From: Alphaproteobacteria bacterium
GTDB taxonomy: Bacteria; Pseudomonadota; Alphaproteobacteria; Puniceispirillales; UBA1172
Assembly (NCBI GenBank): GCA_023259875.1
Contig: JALRFL010000045.1
Span: 1 to 23,825 of the forward strand
Direction of reading: 5' to 3'
DNA length: 23,825 nucleotides
The notes under the pieces were generated by a model. The model was given only the letters and a program-made list of their open reading frames with translations, ran no database searches and had not been told where the DNA came from. The translations under genes and the position numbers were made by a program. Of this stretch, positions 1-6,372 are shown one piece after another. The number at the start of each line of letters is the position of its first letter. Positions within the stretch are counted from its first letter, which is position 1.

Positions 1-924
1 ATCACGCTGAATAGAGATGTTTATCAATTCCACCACATCGGCATTTTCCACATTCTCACTGATGGTGCCGCTCGCATAATCCAGATAACCTGTGATCATA
101 TCTTCCATTTCGGCAATGTCTTTTTCAAGTTCAGACCGTGCCGCGTCATCCGCAATCATGGCAAGAGACAGTTTCATTCGCGTTAAAGGCGTGCGAAGAT
201 CATGAGAAACCCCTGCTAACATTTCGGTGCGTTCTGAAATCTGGCGTTGGATACGATTATACATGGCCTGAAACGCTTGACCTGCCTGCCGCACCTCGCG
301 TGCGCCTTCTGCTCGGTAATTGAGGGCAGGACGGCCAAGGCCAATTTGCCGCGCCGCTTTGGTCAGACGCCGAATTGGGCGTATCTGGCCACGCAGAAAA
401 AGAATGGCTATCAAAGCCATGACCACGGTCGTGCTGATCGTCCAGAGAATAAATAGCCATGAGGTTGAGCTATACACCCGTTTACGGCCTGCGGTCACGC
501 TGAACACCCCGTCCGGATACTGAACAAAAATGGTAATCAGATCAGGGTGGCTATCTAAATCCATGCGGAAAGGCTGATCAAGTGAAGCCTTCAAGCTTTC
601 TTTTAATTGGCGGCCAGCATAAGTGCCCTCAACCTGATATGAGTTTGGGGGAATAATACCGTCTTCCATCCAGTTGGTTTGGAAATAAAAATATTTCTTG
701 GCAAAATTGTCCGCCGCCATCAGTTTCTCTGGGCTACGCTCAAGATCAATTTGATCTACGATTGTGGCAATATCCGCAGAAAGATTGCTGGCCATATAGC
801 GCGTGATATTATCCCAATGGCGCCCGTAGAAGACCAGTACTGTGATCACTTGAACCAGAATAAGCGGAACCAAAATAATGGCCAGCATTCGTCCAAACAA
901 AGATTTAGGTTTCAAAGACGCCAA
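1..924 (-). CDS. EnvZ-like sensor histidine kinase (partial, 3' end outside window)
   Basis: I translated this frame by hand on the minus strand; it stays open to the left edge, giving 308 residues. It is a membrane sensor kinase expected to phosphorylate the response regulator encoded just upstream. Visible parts are a first membrane segment (about residues 13-34), a periplasmic loop (about 35-155), a second membrane segment (about 156-177), a HAMP linker (about 178-228) and the HisKA dimerisation box with AGVSHDLRTPLTRMKL, phospho-acceptor His241. The ATPase domain lies beyond the window. The start is uncertain. A TTG at 922-924 has an AGGG at 934-937 nine bases upstream and is used here; a GTG at 967-969 overlapping the regulator is possible. 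The nearest ATG (931-933) is in another frame and hits a stop after six codons. Sensor stimulus cannot be read from sequence. Confidence 0.88.
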   Translation of the reverse strand, partial: MASLKPKSLFGRMLAIILVPLILVQVITVLVFYGRHWDNITRYMASNLSADIATIVDQIDLERSPEKLMAADNFAKKYFYFQTNWMEDGIIPPNSYQVEGTYAGRQLKESLKASLDQPFRMDLDSHPDLITIFVQYPDGVFSVTAGRKRVYSSTSWLFILWTISTTVVMALIAILFLRGQIRPIRRLTKAARQIGLGRPALNYRAEGAREVRQAGQAFQAMYNRIQRQISERTEMLAGVSHDLRTPLTRMKLSLAMIADDAARSELEKDIAEMEDMITGYLDYASGTISENVENADVVELINISIQRD

Positions 925-935
925 AATTTCATGCC

Positions 936-1685
936 CTATTTTATCATCTGATCTGTTTGAAGCATCCACCCTTGTCCACGCGCCGTCAACAGATAGATAG
1001 GCTTTCTGGGGTTAGGTTCAATTTTTCGTCGCAATCGGGCAACAGCCACATCAAGGCTTCGGCCTTCCATTTGGCTTGACAGCATGGCGGCCAATTCGTG
1101 TCGGGACAGAATCACATTTGGTCGGCTTGCAAAACATGACAGCAGATCGCGTTCTGCCGAGGTCAGGGGATTGCGTTGTTGTCCCGTCCTGAGTTGAGAG
1201 ATAGCAATATCAAATTCATGTGGGCCAAAACGAATAACAGAATGATCAGCATCGGATGGGCTAGCCCCCGGATTTTGCGACGCGATAAGGTCTTGGCCAG
1301 ATGCACTTACAGGCGATCGCCGTAACAAGTTACGAATCCGCAAAGCCAGTTCTTCTGGTTCAAACGGTTTGGTCATGTAATCATCAGCCCCTTTTTCGAG
1401 ACCGATCAGCCTTTCCCCGGGTTCACCCATAGCGGTTAACATCAAGCACGGCGTGGGATCATCTGCGGCTTTCAGAGAGTGAACAAAATCAAGGCCGCTT
1501 TCCATCGGCAACATAATATCCACCACATAGGCGTCAAAATGCGTGCCTATGATGCGCTCTCTGGCTTCTTCTGCTGATGCCGCCCCTGTCACACGATAAT
1601 CCTTGCTGGCAAGAAAACGCATCAGCAACGCCATCAGGCGTTCGTCATCTTCAATGACCAGAATATGATGTGTTTTATCGCTCAT
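936..1685 (-). CDS. OmpR/PhoB-family response regulator
   Basis: A 249-residue two-component response regulator. The receiver domain (about residues 7-120) carries the acidic pocket IEDD (Asp13, Asp14), the phospho-acceptor Asp56 in VVDIMLP, Thr84 and the conserved Lys106 in TKPF. The C-terminal part (about 150-245) is a winged-helix DNA-binding domain of the Trans_reg_C type, ending with the recognition-helix region LDVAVARLRRKIE. Its stop overlaps or abuts the start of the downstream sensor kinase, so the two are translationally coupled and almost certainly partners. A MarR-family gene lies 37 bases upstream. The MarR plus OmpR-type pair resembles PetP-PetR of Rhodobacter capsulatus, needed there for cytochrome bc1-dependent growth; that link is by neighbourhood and family only, so I give no symbol. 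Confidence 0.93.
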   Translation of the reverse strand: MSDKTHHILVIEDDERLMALLMRFLASKDYRVTGAASAEEARERIIGTHFDAYVVDIMLPMESGLDFVHSLKAADDPTPCLMLTAMGEPGERLIGLEKGADDYMTKPFEPEELALRIRNLLRRSPVSASGQDLIASQNPGASPSDADHSVIRFGPHEFDIAISQLRTGQQRNPLTSAERDLLSCFASRPNVILSRHELAAMLSSQMEGRSLDVAVARLRRKIEPNPRKPIYLLTARGQGWMLQTDQMIK

Positions 1686-1722
1686 CGCTTCCCAACAATG
1701 GCCTCTGTCCCAAGATGAAGAC

Positions 1723-2220
1723 CTATATCCTAGTCATTGGTGGGCGCCGAAGCAATGGGATGGTCTTTTCATCAAGCATGGCTTCCATCACCGCCAGAAA
1801 ACCAGTGACGGATTCGCCGCTGACGGCTTTGAACGCTTGGGCAAAACGCTGACGCTGAATCAAAGTCACATCGTGTTCAAGTGTGCGGCCTTTAGGGGTA
1901 AGGGAAAGCAAGCGTTGGCGTTTATCCGTGGTGCCTTGTTCTTGTTCGATATAACCGTCTTTGATCAGCCGAGAAAGTACCCGCGACAGGGATTGTTTGG
2001 TGATATTCAAAATCGCTAACAATTCGCTGACATTGATGCCGGGGTGACGACCAACAAAATAAATCACCCGATGATGAGCGCGACCAAGATCACAGCTTTC
2101 TAACATCGCGTCGGCTTCACCCGTGAAGTCACGATAAGCAAAGAACATAAGCTCAATGCTGTAACGCAATTCTTCTTCGCGAAGGAAGAGAGGGCGATGT
2201 GGAGTTTTTACGTCAGCCAT
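1723..2220 (-). CDS. MarR-family transcriptional regulator (PetP-like)
   Basis: A 165-residue winged-helix regulator of the MarR family. The DNA-binding core spans roughly residues 50-120: GINVSELLAILNITKQSLSRV forms the helix-turn-helix and the wing follows as DKRQRLLSLTPKG, with the Asp-Lys-Arg motif typical of MarR wings. Flanking helices at both ends would form the dimer interface. It is first in a minus-strand cluster with the response regulator and histidine kinase and is divergent from ilvE. A 24-bp quasi-palindrome in the shared 95-bp intergenic region is a candidate binding site, so it may regulate itself and ilvE. The arrangement recalls petP-petR of Rhodobacter, but the ligand and target genes are not visible. 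Confidence 0.9.
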   Translation of the reverse strand: MADVKTPHRPLFLREEELRYSIELMFFAYRDFTGEADAMLESCDLGRAHHRVIYFVGRHPGINVSELLAILNITKQSLSRVLSRLIKDGYIEQEQGTTDKRQRLLSLTPKGRTLEHDVTLIQRQRFAQAFKAVSGESVTGFLAVMEAMLDEKTIPLLRRPPMTRI

Positions 2221-2221
2221 G

Positions 2222-2251
2222 TTGACATAATTTCATTGTTACCCATACTAT
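2222..2251 (+). promoter_or_regulatory. Putative sigma70-type promoter of ilvE
   Basis: A perfect -35 hexamer TTGACA (2222-2227) is followed after 18 bases by TACTAT (2246-2251), a fair -10 hexamer, about 65 bases upstream of the ilvE start codon. The -35 begins two bases beyond the start codon of the divergent MarR gene. Spacing is one base above the optimum. Assigned from consensus only. Confidence 0.5.
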
Positions 2252-2263
2252 ATCGCATGGTTA
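2240..2263. promoter_or_regulatory. Quasi-palindrome, candidate MarR-type operator
   Basis: A 24-bp imperfect palindrome in which 9 of 12 base pairs are symmetric (outer arms TA-N-CCAT and ATGG-N-TA around an ATAT centre). It overlaps the putative -10 of ilvE and lies 20 bases upstream of the divergent MarR-family gene. MarR proteins commonly bind palindromes of about this length in the intergenic region next to their own gene; binding here is inference. Confidence 0.4.
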
Positions 2264-2315
2264 AAGATTTTCCTGATGAAGATCAAGCACCAACACATCT
2301 AAAGAGTGAAACAAA

Positions 2316-3197
2316 ATGACAATTATTCCTTTTGATGACCGTGACGGTCATATCTGGTTCAATGGTGAAATGGTGGATTGGCGTGATGCCAAAACTCATG
2401 TGCTATCCCATGGCCTTCATTACGCGAGCTTGGTTTTTGAGGGTGAGCGCGCTTATGGCGGTGAGATTTACGAAAGCCGCCTGCATACCGAACGCTTACG
2501 CAAATCTGCTCAGCTGATGGATTTTGACCTACCTTACAGCGATGACGAGATTATCGCCGCCAAAGAACAGCTGCTCAAGATGGCAGGATTAAAAGATGCC
2601 TATATTCGGCCTTTTGCATGGCGCGGCAGTGAAATGATGGCCGTATCCGCGCAGAACACAAAAATCCATGTGGCAATCGCGTGTTGGGAATGGCCCAGTA
2701 TGTTTGATTTGGATGCCAAAATGCGCGGCATCACGCTTGATATTTCAAAATGGCACCGCCCAAGCCCGGAAAGCGCACCTGTCCATTCCAAGGCTGCCGG
2801 ACTTTACATGATTTGCACCCTGTCTAAGCACGCCGCGGAACGCAAAGGGTTTCAGGATGCGATGATGCTGGATTACCGCGGCTATATCGCAGAAGCCACC
2901 GGCGCAAATATCTTTTTTCTGATGGATGATGGCAAGATTCATACTCCAACGGCGGATTGCTTTCTCAATGGCATTACCCGTAAATCCGTCATTAAAATGG
3001 TCACCGATATGGGGTATGAGGTGGTCGAACGCCACATCAAGCCCGAAGAATTATCGCAAGTCAGAGAATGTTTCTTAACGGGAACAGCGGCGGAGGTCAC
3101 ACCAGTCTCGCAGATTGGTGATCATCATATGAACCCCGGATCAGCTTGCCGCGATATCGTTGAAAATTACTCAAAGATGGTGCGCGGTCAGCATTAA
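2316..3197 (+). CDS. ilvE: Branched-chain amino acid aminotransferase
   Basis: A 293-residue fold-type IV PLP enzyme that transfers amino groups between glutamate and the branched-chain 2-oxo acids, the last step of isoleucine, leucine and valine synthesis and the first of their breakdown. Seen directly: SHGLHYASLVFEGERAY near the N-terminus, the catalytic lysine Lys159 in PVHSKAAGLY, Glu193 in IAEATGANIF for the pyridine nitrogen, and the phosphate/substrate loop LTGTAAEVTPV near the C-terminus. The length is typical of the alphaproteobacterial IlvE group. It stands alone on the plus strand, divergent from a MarR regulator and convergent with moaE. The start ATG follows an AAAGAGTGAAACAAA leader with a weak ribosome-binding site. 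D-amino-acid aminotransferase or ADC lyase are related alternatives but fit less well. Confidence 0.94.
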   Translation: MTIIPFDDRDGHIWFNGEMVDWRDAKTHVLSHGLHYASLVFEGERAYGGEIYESRLHTERLRKSAQLMDFDLPYSDDEIIAAKEQLLKMAGLKDAYIRPFAWRGSEMMAVSAQNTKIHVAIACWEWPSMFDLDAKMRGITLDISKWHRPSPESAPVHSKAAGLYMICTLSKHAAERKGFQDAMMLDYRGYIAEATGANIFFLMDDGKIHTPTADCFLNGITRKSVIKMVTDMGYEVVERHIKPEELSQVRECFLTGTAAEVTPVSQIGDHHMNPGSACRDIVENYSKMVRGQH

Positions 3198-3228
3198 TTC
3201 GCACACGATGATCAAATCACAGAACGCG

Positions 3229-3249
3229 GCTGGTTATGCGACTACCAGC
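3229..3249 (+). terminator. Weak hairpin in the ilvE-moaE convergent junction
   Basis: GCTGGT (3229-3234) and ACCAGC (3244-3249) form a perfect 6-bp stem with a 9-base loop, followed by GGCGTTTT. It lies about 30 bases after the ilvE stop and overlaps the end of moaE. The T-run is short and offset, so termination activity is uncertain. Confidence 0.25.
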
Positions 3250-3694
3250 GGCGTTTTGCGGTGTCATCGCTGTCGCGTGCTGACACCCATTCCGCCCCAT
3301 CGCCGGTGTCTTCGGATTTCCAGAATGGTGCTTCAGTCTTAAGAAAATCCATCATAAAGTTTGCTGCATCAAAAGACGCTTGGCGATGCGCAGAGGCGGC
3401 GCCAACCGCCACAATTTGATCATTCGGGCCAAGTTTGCCGACACGATGCACGATGGTTGCGCCAGTTAGCGGCCAGCGTTGCATGGCCTGATCACGAATG
3501 GCTTCAAGCCGTGTTTCGGTCATGCCGGGGTAATGCTCTAGCGTCATTGAGGTGATTGGGCGATTGTTGTTCATCTCGCGCACCAAGCCAACAAAGACCG
3601 TCACAGCCCCGGGGGATGGCGGCGATTTAGGTGTTCGGAGTTTGGCGTAGATTTCAGCCAGATCAAAATCATCTTCAGTCACGATGACGGTCAT
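3242..3694 (-). CDS. moaE: Molybdopterin synthase catalytic (large) subunit
   Basis: A 150-residue MoaE. With MoaD it forms the heterotetrameric synthase that inserts two sulfurs into precursor Z (cPMP) to give molybdopterin. Family signatures are FVGLVR at about 34-39, LEHYPGMTE at 52-60, HRVGKLGPNDQIVAVGAASAH at 83-103 and the active-site lysines Lys119 and Lys126 in FLKTEAPFWKSE, at the same positions as in the E. coli enzyme. It is the last gene of the minus-strand run and starts three bases after the moaD stop, so the two subunits are made together. MoaA and MoaC, which make precursor Z, are not in this window. Confidence 0.95.
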   Translation of the reverse strand: MTVIVTEDDFDLAEIYAKLRTPKSPPSPGAVTVFVGLVREMNNNRPITSMTLEHYPGMTETRLEAIRDQAMQRWPLTGATIVHRVGKLGPNDQIVAVGAASAHRQASFDAANFMMDFLKTEAPFWKSEDTGDGAEWVSARDSDDTAKRRW

Positions 3695-3697
3695 AGC

Positions 3698-3949
3698 CTA
3701 TCCCCCTGTGACAGGCGGGAAAAACGCCACCTCATCCCCATCTGACAGCGTATGATCAAGGTCAACATAATCGTAATTAACCGCAACCCTGACTAGGGTC
3801 ATATCAGATAGCGCCTTTGCGTGGCCATCACTTTTGGTTTTCAGCTCTGCGACCAAATCCGCAACCGATACCCAGCTCGGATCAAAAGACAGGGTTTCGC
3901 TTGAAGCCCCTATATGCTCTCTTAGCCATGCAAAATAACGTATCTTCAT
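3698..3949 (-). CDS. moaD: Molybdopterin synthase sulfur carrier (small) subunit
   Basis: An 83-residue ubiquitin-fold sulfur carrier. The decisive sign is the C-terminal VTGG: the terminal glycine is adenylated and thiocarboxylated (by MoeB-type enzymes) and its tail inserts into the MoaE active site. The upstream part, with SVADLVAELK and DGDEVAFFPPV, fits the MoaD/ThiS fold. Its start codon overlaps the moeA stop by four bases (ATGA-type coupling) and moaE follows after three bases. ThiS is similar in size and tail, but the moaE neighbour settles the call. Confidence 0.94.
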   Translation of the reverse strand: MKIRYFAWLREHIGASSETLSFDPSWVSVADLVAELKTKSDGHAKALSDMTLVRVAVNYDYVDLDHTLSDGDEVAFFPPVTGG

Positions 3950-5211
3950 AAGGCTTCTCGAAAGGGAATAAATGGACAGGTGTCACCTTCATTGATATGG
4001 CCACGATCTAGCGAGATTTCAAGTAATCCATCTGCACCAGTTAGCGAAGTCAACACACCAGCGCCAAATCGTCCATGGGGTGTTGCCACCGGCAGGGGGC
4101 CTTTGTCATAGGATAAAGTGACCCGAACAAAATCGGTGCGGCCCTGTTTGTGTTTTGCTGAAAACCCACAAATCACCGGAAAGCGAAGCCGTGGTCGCGG
4201 GATTCCGCCAGCTAAGCGCATCAGCGCATCTGCAACCAGCAACCGATAGGTAACAAAAACCGCCACGGGATTTCCAGGGATGCAAAACACCGGCTTTGAC
4301 CGGATGGATCCAGCGGCAAAAGGACGCCCGGGTTTTATGTGAAGCCCAGCAAAAGCCATATCGCCTCCTGCCGCCTCAACCGCTTGTCTGGCAAAATCTT
4401 CGCTCCCACCAGAACTCCCCCCCGTCAGGATAATGGCATCTGCCTGTTCTGCCATTGTGCGAATGGCTAGGGTAACGGCGTCAAGCTGATCGCCAATAAT
4501 GCCGCCATCATTGACATCATGACCATCACCGGCCAGCAAACTTGTCAGCATAGGGCGATTAGAATCAAAAATGCCGCCTGCCTTGATATCGTCGGCAAGG
4601 GCAATGTCATGAACTTCCTCACCCGTGGAAAGCAAGCCTACTGAAAGAGGGGGTTTCACCGCAATCTGGTCAAAGCCCATCGCCGCTGCTAGGCCAATTT
4701 CTGCCGGCCCAAGCCTGACCCCTTTTGTTAAAGCGATCTCATTGCGTTTGATGTTTTCCCCACAAGGCCGAAAATTACTGCCTTTAGCTAGACCTTCTGG
4801 CAATGTCACCCATGTGCCTTCGGCATCGGTTGTGACCTTACAATGCTCTTGCATGGCTATGGTATCGGGGGAGTGTTCGGCTTTCTCAGCTAAGGGCATT
4901 GGCGTGCCTGTGGTGATGTAAATCGCGCTTCCGGGGATAAAGGGATGGGCTAAAGGATGTCCAGCATGGGCGCGACCCTCGACCTGAATGCGCCGCCCCG
5001 GATGTGCCAGCATAGTATCATGACGAAAGGCGTAACCATCAACCGCGGCGGTATCTGAGGCAGGAACATTTATTGGTGAGATGAGGTCTTGGCCTAATAT
5101 CGCGCCAGTTGCCATTGCCAGCGACCGGATTTCTGTTCCCCCTGATGAGGTGATCATGTGATGCAGACGCTGTTCTGCCTCCATCAGGGTTAAGCCAGTC
5201 TCAACGGTCAT
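3946..5211 (-). CDS. moeA: Molybdopterin molybdotransferase MoeA
   Basis: A 421-residue MoeA, which inserts molybdate into adenylylated molybdopterin to make active Mo cofactor. Typical segments in order are PASDTAAVDGYAFR with the conserved Asp58, FRPCGENIKRNE around residue 150, LLSTGEEV, GIFDSNRPML, the MoCF-binding loop ILTGGSSGGSEDF, KPGRPFAAG and CIPGNPVAVFVTY, then the C-terminal beta-barrel domain. The length matches the family. The MoCF loop differs slightly from the usual GGVSVGE/D form (Gly and Ser in place of Val and the acidic residue, with the following acidic residues kept). It overlaps mobB upstream and moaD downstream by four bases each, so the Moco genes are translationally linked. 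Confidence 0.95.
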   Translation of the reverse strand: MTVETGLTLMEAEQRLHHMITSSGGTEIRSLAMATGAILGQDLISPINVPASDTAAVDGYAFRHDTMLAHPGRRIQVEGRAHAGHPLAHPFIPGSAIYITTGTPMPLAEKAEHSPDTIAMQEHCKVTTDAEGTWVTLPEGLAKGSNFRPCGENIKRNEIALTKGVRLGPAEIGLAAAMGFDQIAVKPPLSVGLLSTGEEVHDIALADDIKAGGIFDSNRPMLTSLLAGDGHDVNDGGIIGDQLDAVTLAIRTMAEQADAIILTGGSSGGSEDFARQAVEAAGGDMAFAGLHIKPGRPFAAGSIRSKPVFCIPGNPVAVFVTYRLLVADALMRLAGGIPRPRLRFPVICGFSAKHKQGRTDFVRVTLSYDKGPLPVATPHGRFGAGVLTSLTGADGLLEISLDRGHINEGDTCPFIPFREAL

Positions 5212-5756
5212 GATGGCATCATCCCAAGCAGATAATCGGTAATCGCCAGAGGATCGTTCAGGTCAAGTTGAGGCAAAGGGCAATCTGCCAAGGGATGATC
5301 TGTCGCCACGGCAATAATATGAGGGCGGCTTTCATATAAGGGGGGATGTTCCATACCTTGGCGCCGAATTTCAATTTTTGGTATCGGATCGTTTTTGAAG
5401 CCTTCGACTAGCACCAGATCAGTGGGGGCAAGCTCATCCAAAAGGGTGTTCAGATCAGCTTCGTTCCCATCCGGGGTTTCGGTAAAATGCACCCGGCGTC
5501 GGCGCGATGAAATCAAAACTTGCTTTGCGCCAGCCTGACGGTGACGCCAGCTATCCTTGCCCGGTGTGTCTGGGTCAAAATTATGATGCGCGTGTTTGAT
5601 GGTCGCTATTCTCACGCCCCGTGCGGTGAGTTGAGCGATGAGTTTTTCAGCTAATGTGGTTTTGCCTGATCCCGAAAATCCAGCCAGACCAATGACCAAG
5701 CCATGTCGCGACAAGCTAGGTATTACAGGATCTGAAGGGTTTTTATGATCAGACAT
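5208..5756 (-). CDS. mobB: Molybdopterin-guanine dinucleotide biosynthesis adaptor MobB
   Basis: A 182-residue P-loop GTP-binding protein. GLAGFSGSGKTTLAEKL near the N-terminus is a clear Walker A, followed by TIKHAHHNFDPDTPGKDSWRH, the MobB signature, and LVLVEGFK, its Walker B-like strand. MobB assists MobA in attaching GMP to molybdopterin to form the guanine dinucleotide cofactor; it is helpful rather than essential in characterised species. The frame stays open nine codons further upstream to a TTG at 5783, but the ATG at 5754-5756 is preferred, giving an 8-base overlap with the end of pgsA. MobA is not seen in the window. Confidence 0.9.
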   Translation of the reverse strand: MSDHKNPSDPVIPSLSRHGLVIGLAGFSGSGKTTLAEKLIAQLTARGVRIATIKHAHHNFDPDTPGKDSWRHRQAGAKQVLISSRRRRVHFTETPDGNEADLNTLLDELAPTDLVLVEGFKNDPIPKIEIRRQGMEHPPLYESRPHIIAVATDHPLADCPLPQLDLNDPLAITDYLLGMMPS

Positions 5757-6294
5757 AGCGCAACGTCTTAATAAAATAATCAATGCCAGAATAAAGGGTC
5801 AGCACCGCTGCCAGATAAAATACCCCCATGCAGACGACATAGGCATGATTCCAATGTTCAAAAAAGGGATAAAGCATCACCATGCCAATGGCGATAAACT
5901 GTAAGGTGGTTTTCACCTTAGCGATACCTGTTACTGGCAAAGAAATGCCCATAATGCCAAGATATTCACGCAGACCTGCCACAAAAATCTCACGAAACAG
6001 GATCACAAGAGCAGGGTAAAGTATCGGCAAATGGTTGTGATCCAACGCCACCAAAGACAACAGACACCCCGTGATCAGCAATTTATCAGCAATAGGATCA
6101 AGCATCCGCCCAAGGCCACTCAACACATTCCAGCGCCGCGCCAAATACCCATCCAACCAGTCAGTGATAGCGGCAAAGGTAAAGAGCCAGAACGCCATCC
6201 CCCTTAACCCAAGCCGCCCATCAATAATCAAGAAAGGCACGGCGACACTGGTCAAAATGCGCAGAATGGTAATGATGTTCGGGAGATGCTTCAT
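5749..6294 (-). CDS. pgsA: CDP-diacylglycerol--glycerol-3-phosphate 3-phosphatidyltransferase
   Basis: A 181-residue integral membrane enzyme that makes phosphatidylglycerol phosphate from CDP-diacylglycerol and glycerol 3-phosphate, the committed step to phosphatidylglycerol and cardiolipin. The CDP-alcohol phosphatidyltransferase motif is complete: DWLDGYLARRW followed by GRMLDPIADK supplies the DG..AR..G..D..D pattern at about residues 43-68. Several hydrophobic helices surround it, with NIITILRI at the N-terminus typical of PgsA. It sits 78 bases downstream of uvrC, a common pairing in proteobacteria, and runs into mobB. A CDP-alcohol transferase of other specificity is unlikely given the N-terminal match and the uvrC neighbour. 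Confidence 0.94.
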   Translation of the reverse strand: MKHLPNIITILRILTSVAVPFLIIDGRLGLRGMAFWLFTFAAITDWLDGYLARRWNVLSGLGRMLDPIADKLLITGCLLSLVALDHNHLPILYPALVILFREIFVAGLREYLGIMGISLPVTGIAKVKTTLQFIAIGMVMLYPFFEHWNHAYVVCMGVFYLAAVLTLYSGIDYFIKTLRYV

Positions 6295-6372
6295 ATCTTA
6301 ATAATCCAACATTCTTATCAATACTTCCTTGAGCCAAATATAAACTGGCTTATGCAATAAAACTTATCATGC

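Noticed and set aside
679..951. Plus-strand open frame of 90 codons at the left of the window
   Set aside because: It is antisense to the histidine kinase frame, which reads through with full domain order.
6295..6372. Separate promoter or terminator between uvrC and pgsA
   Set aside because: Only a 5-bp stem with a 9-base loop and no convincing -35/-10 pair are present in these 78 bases.
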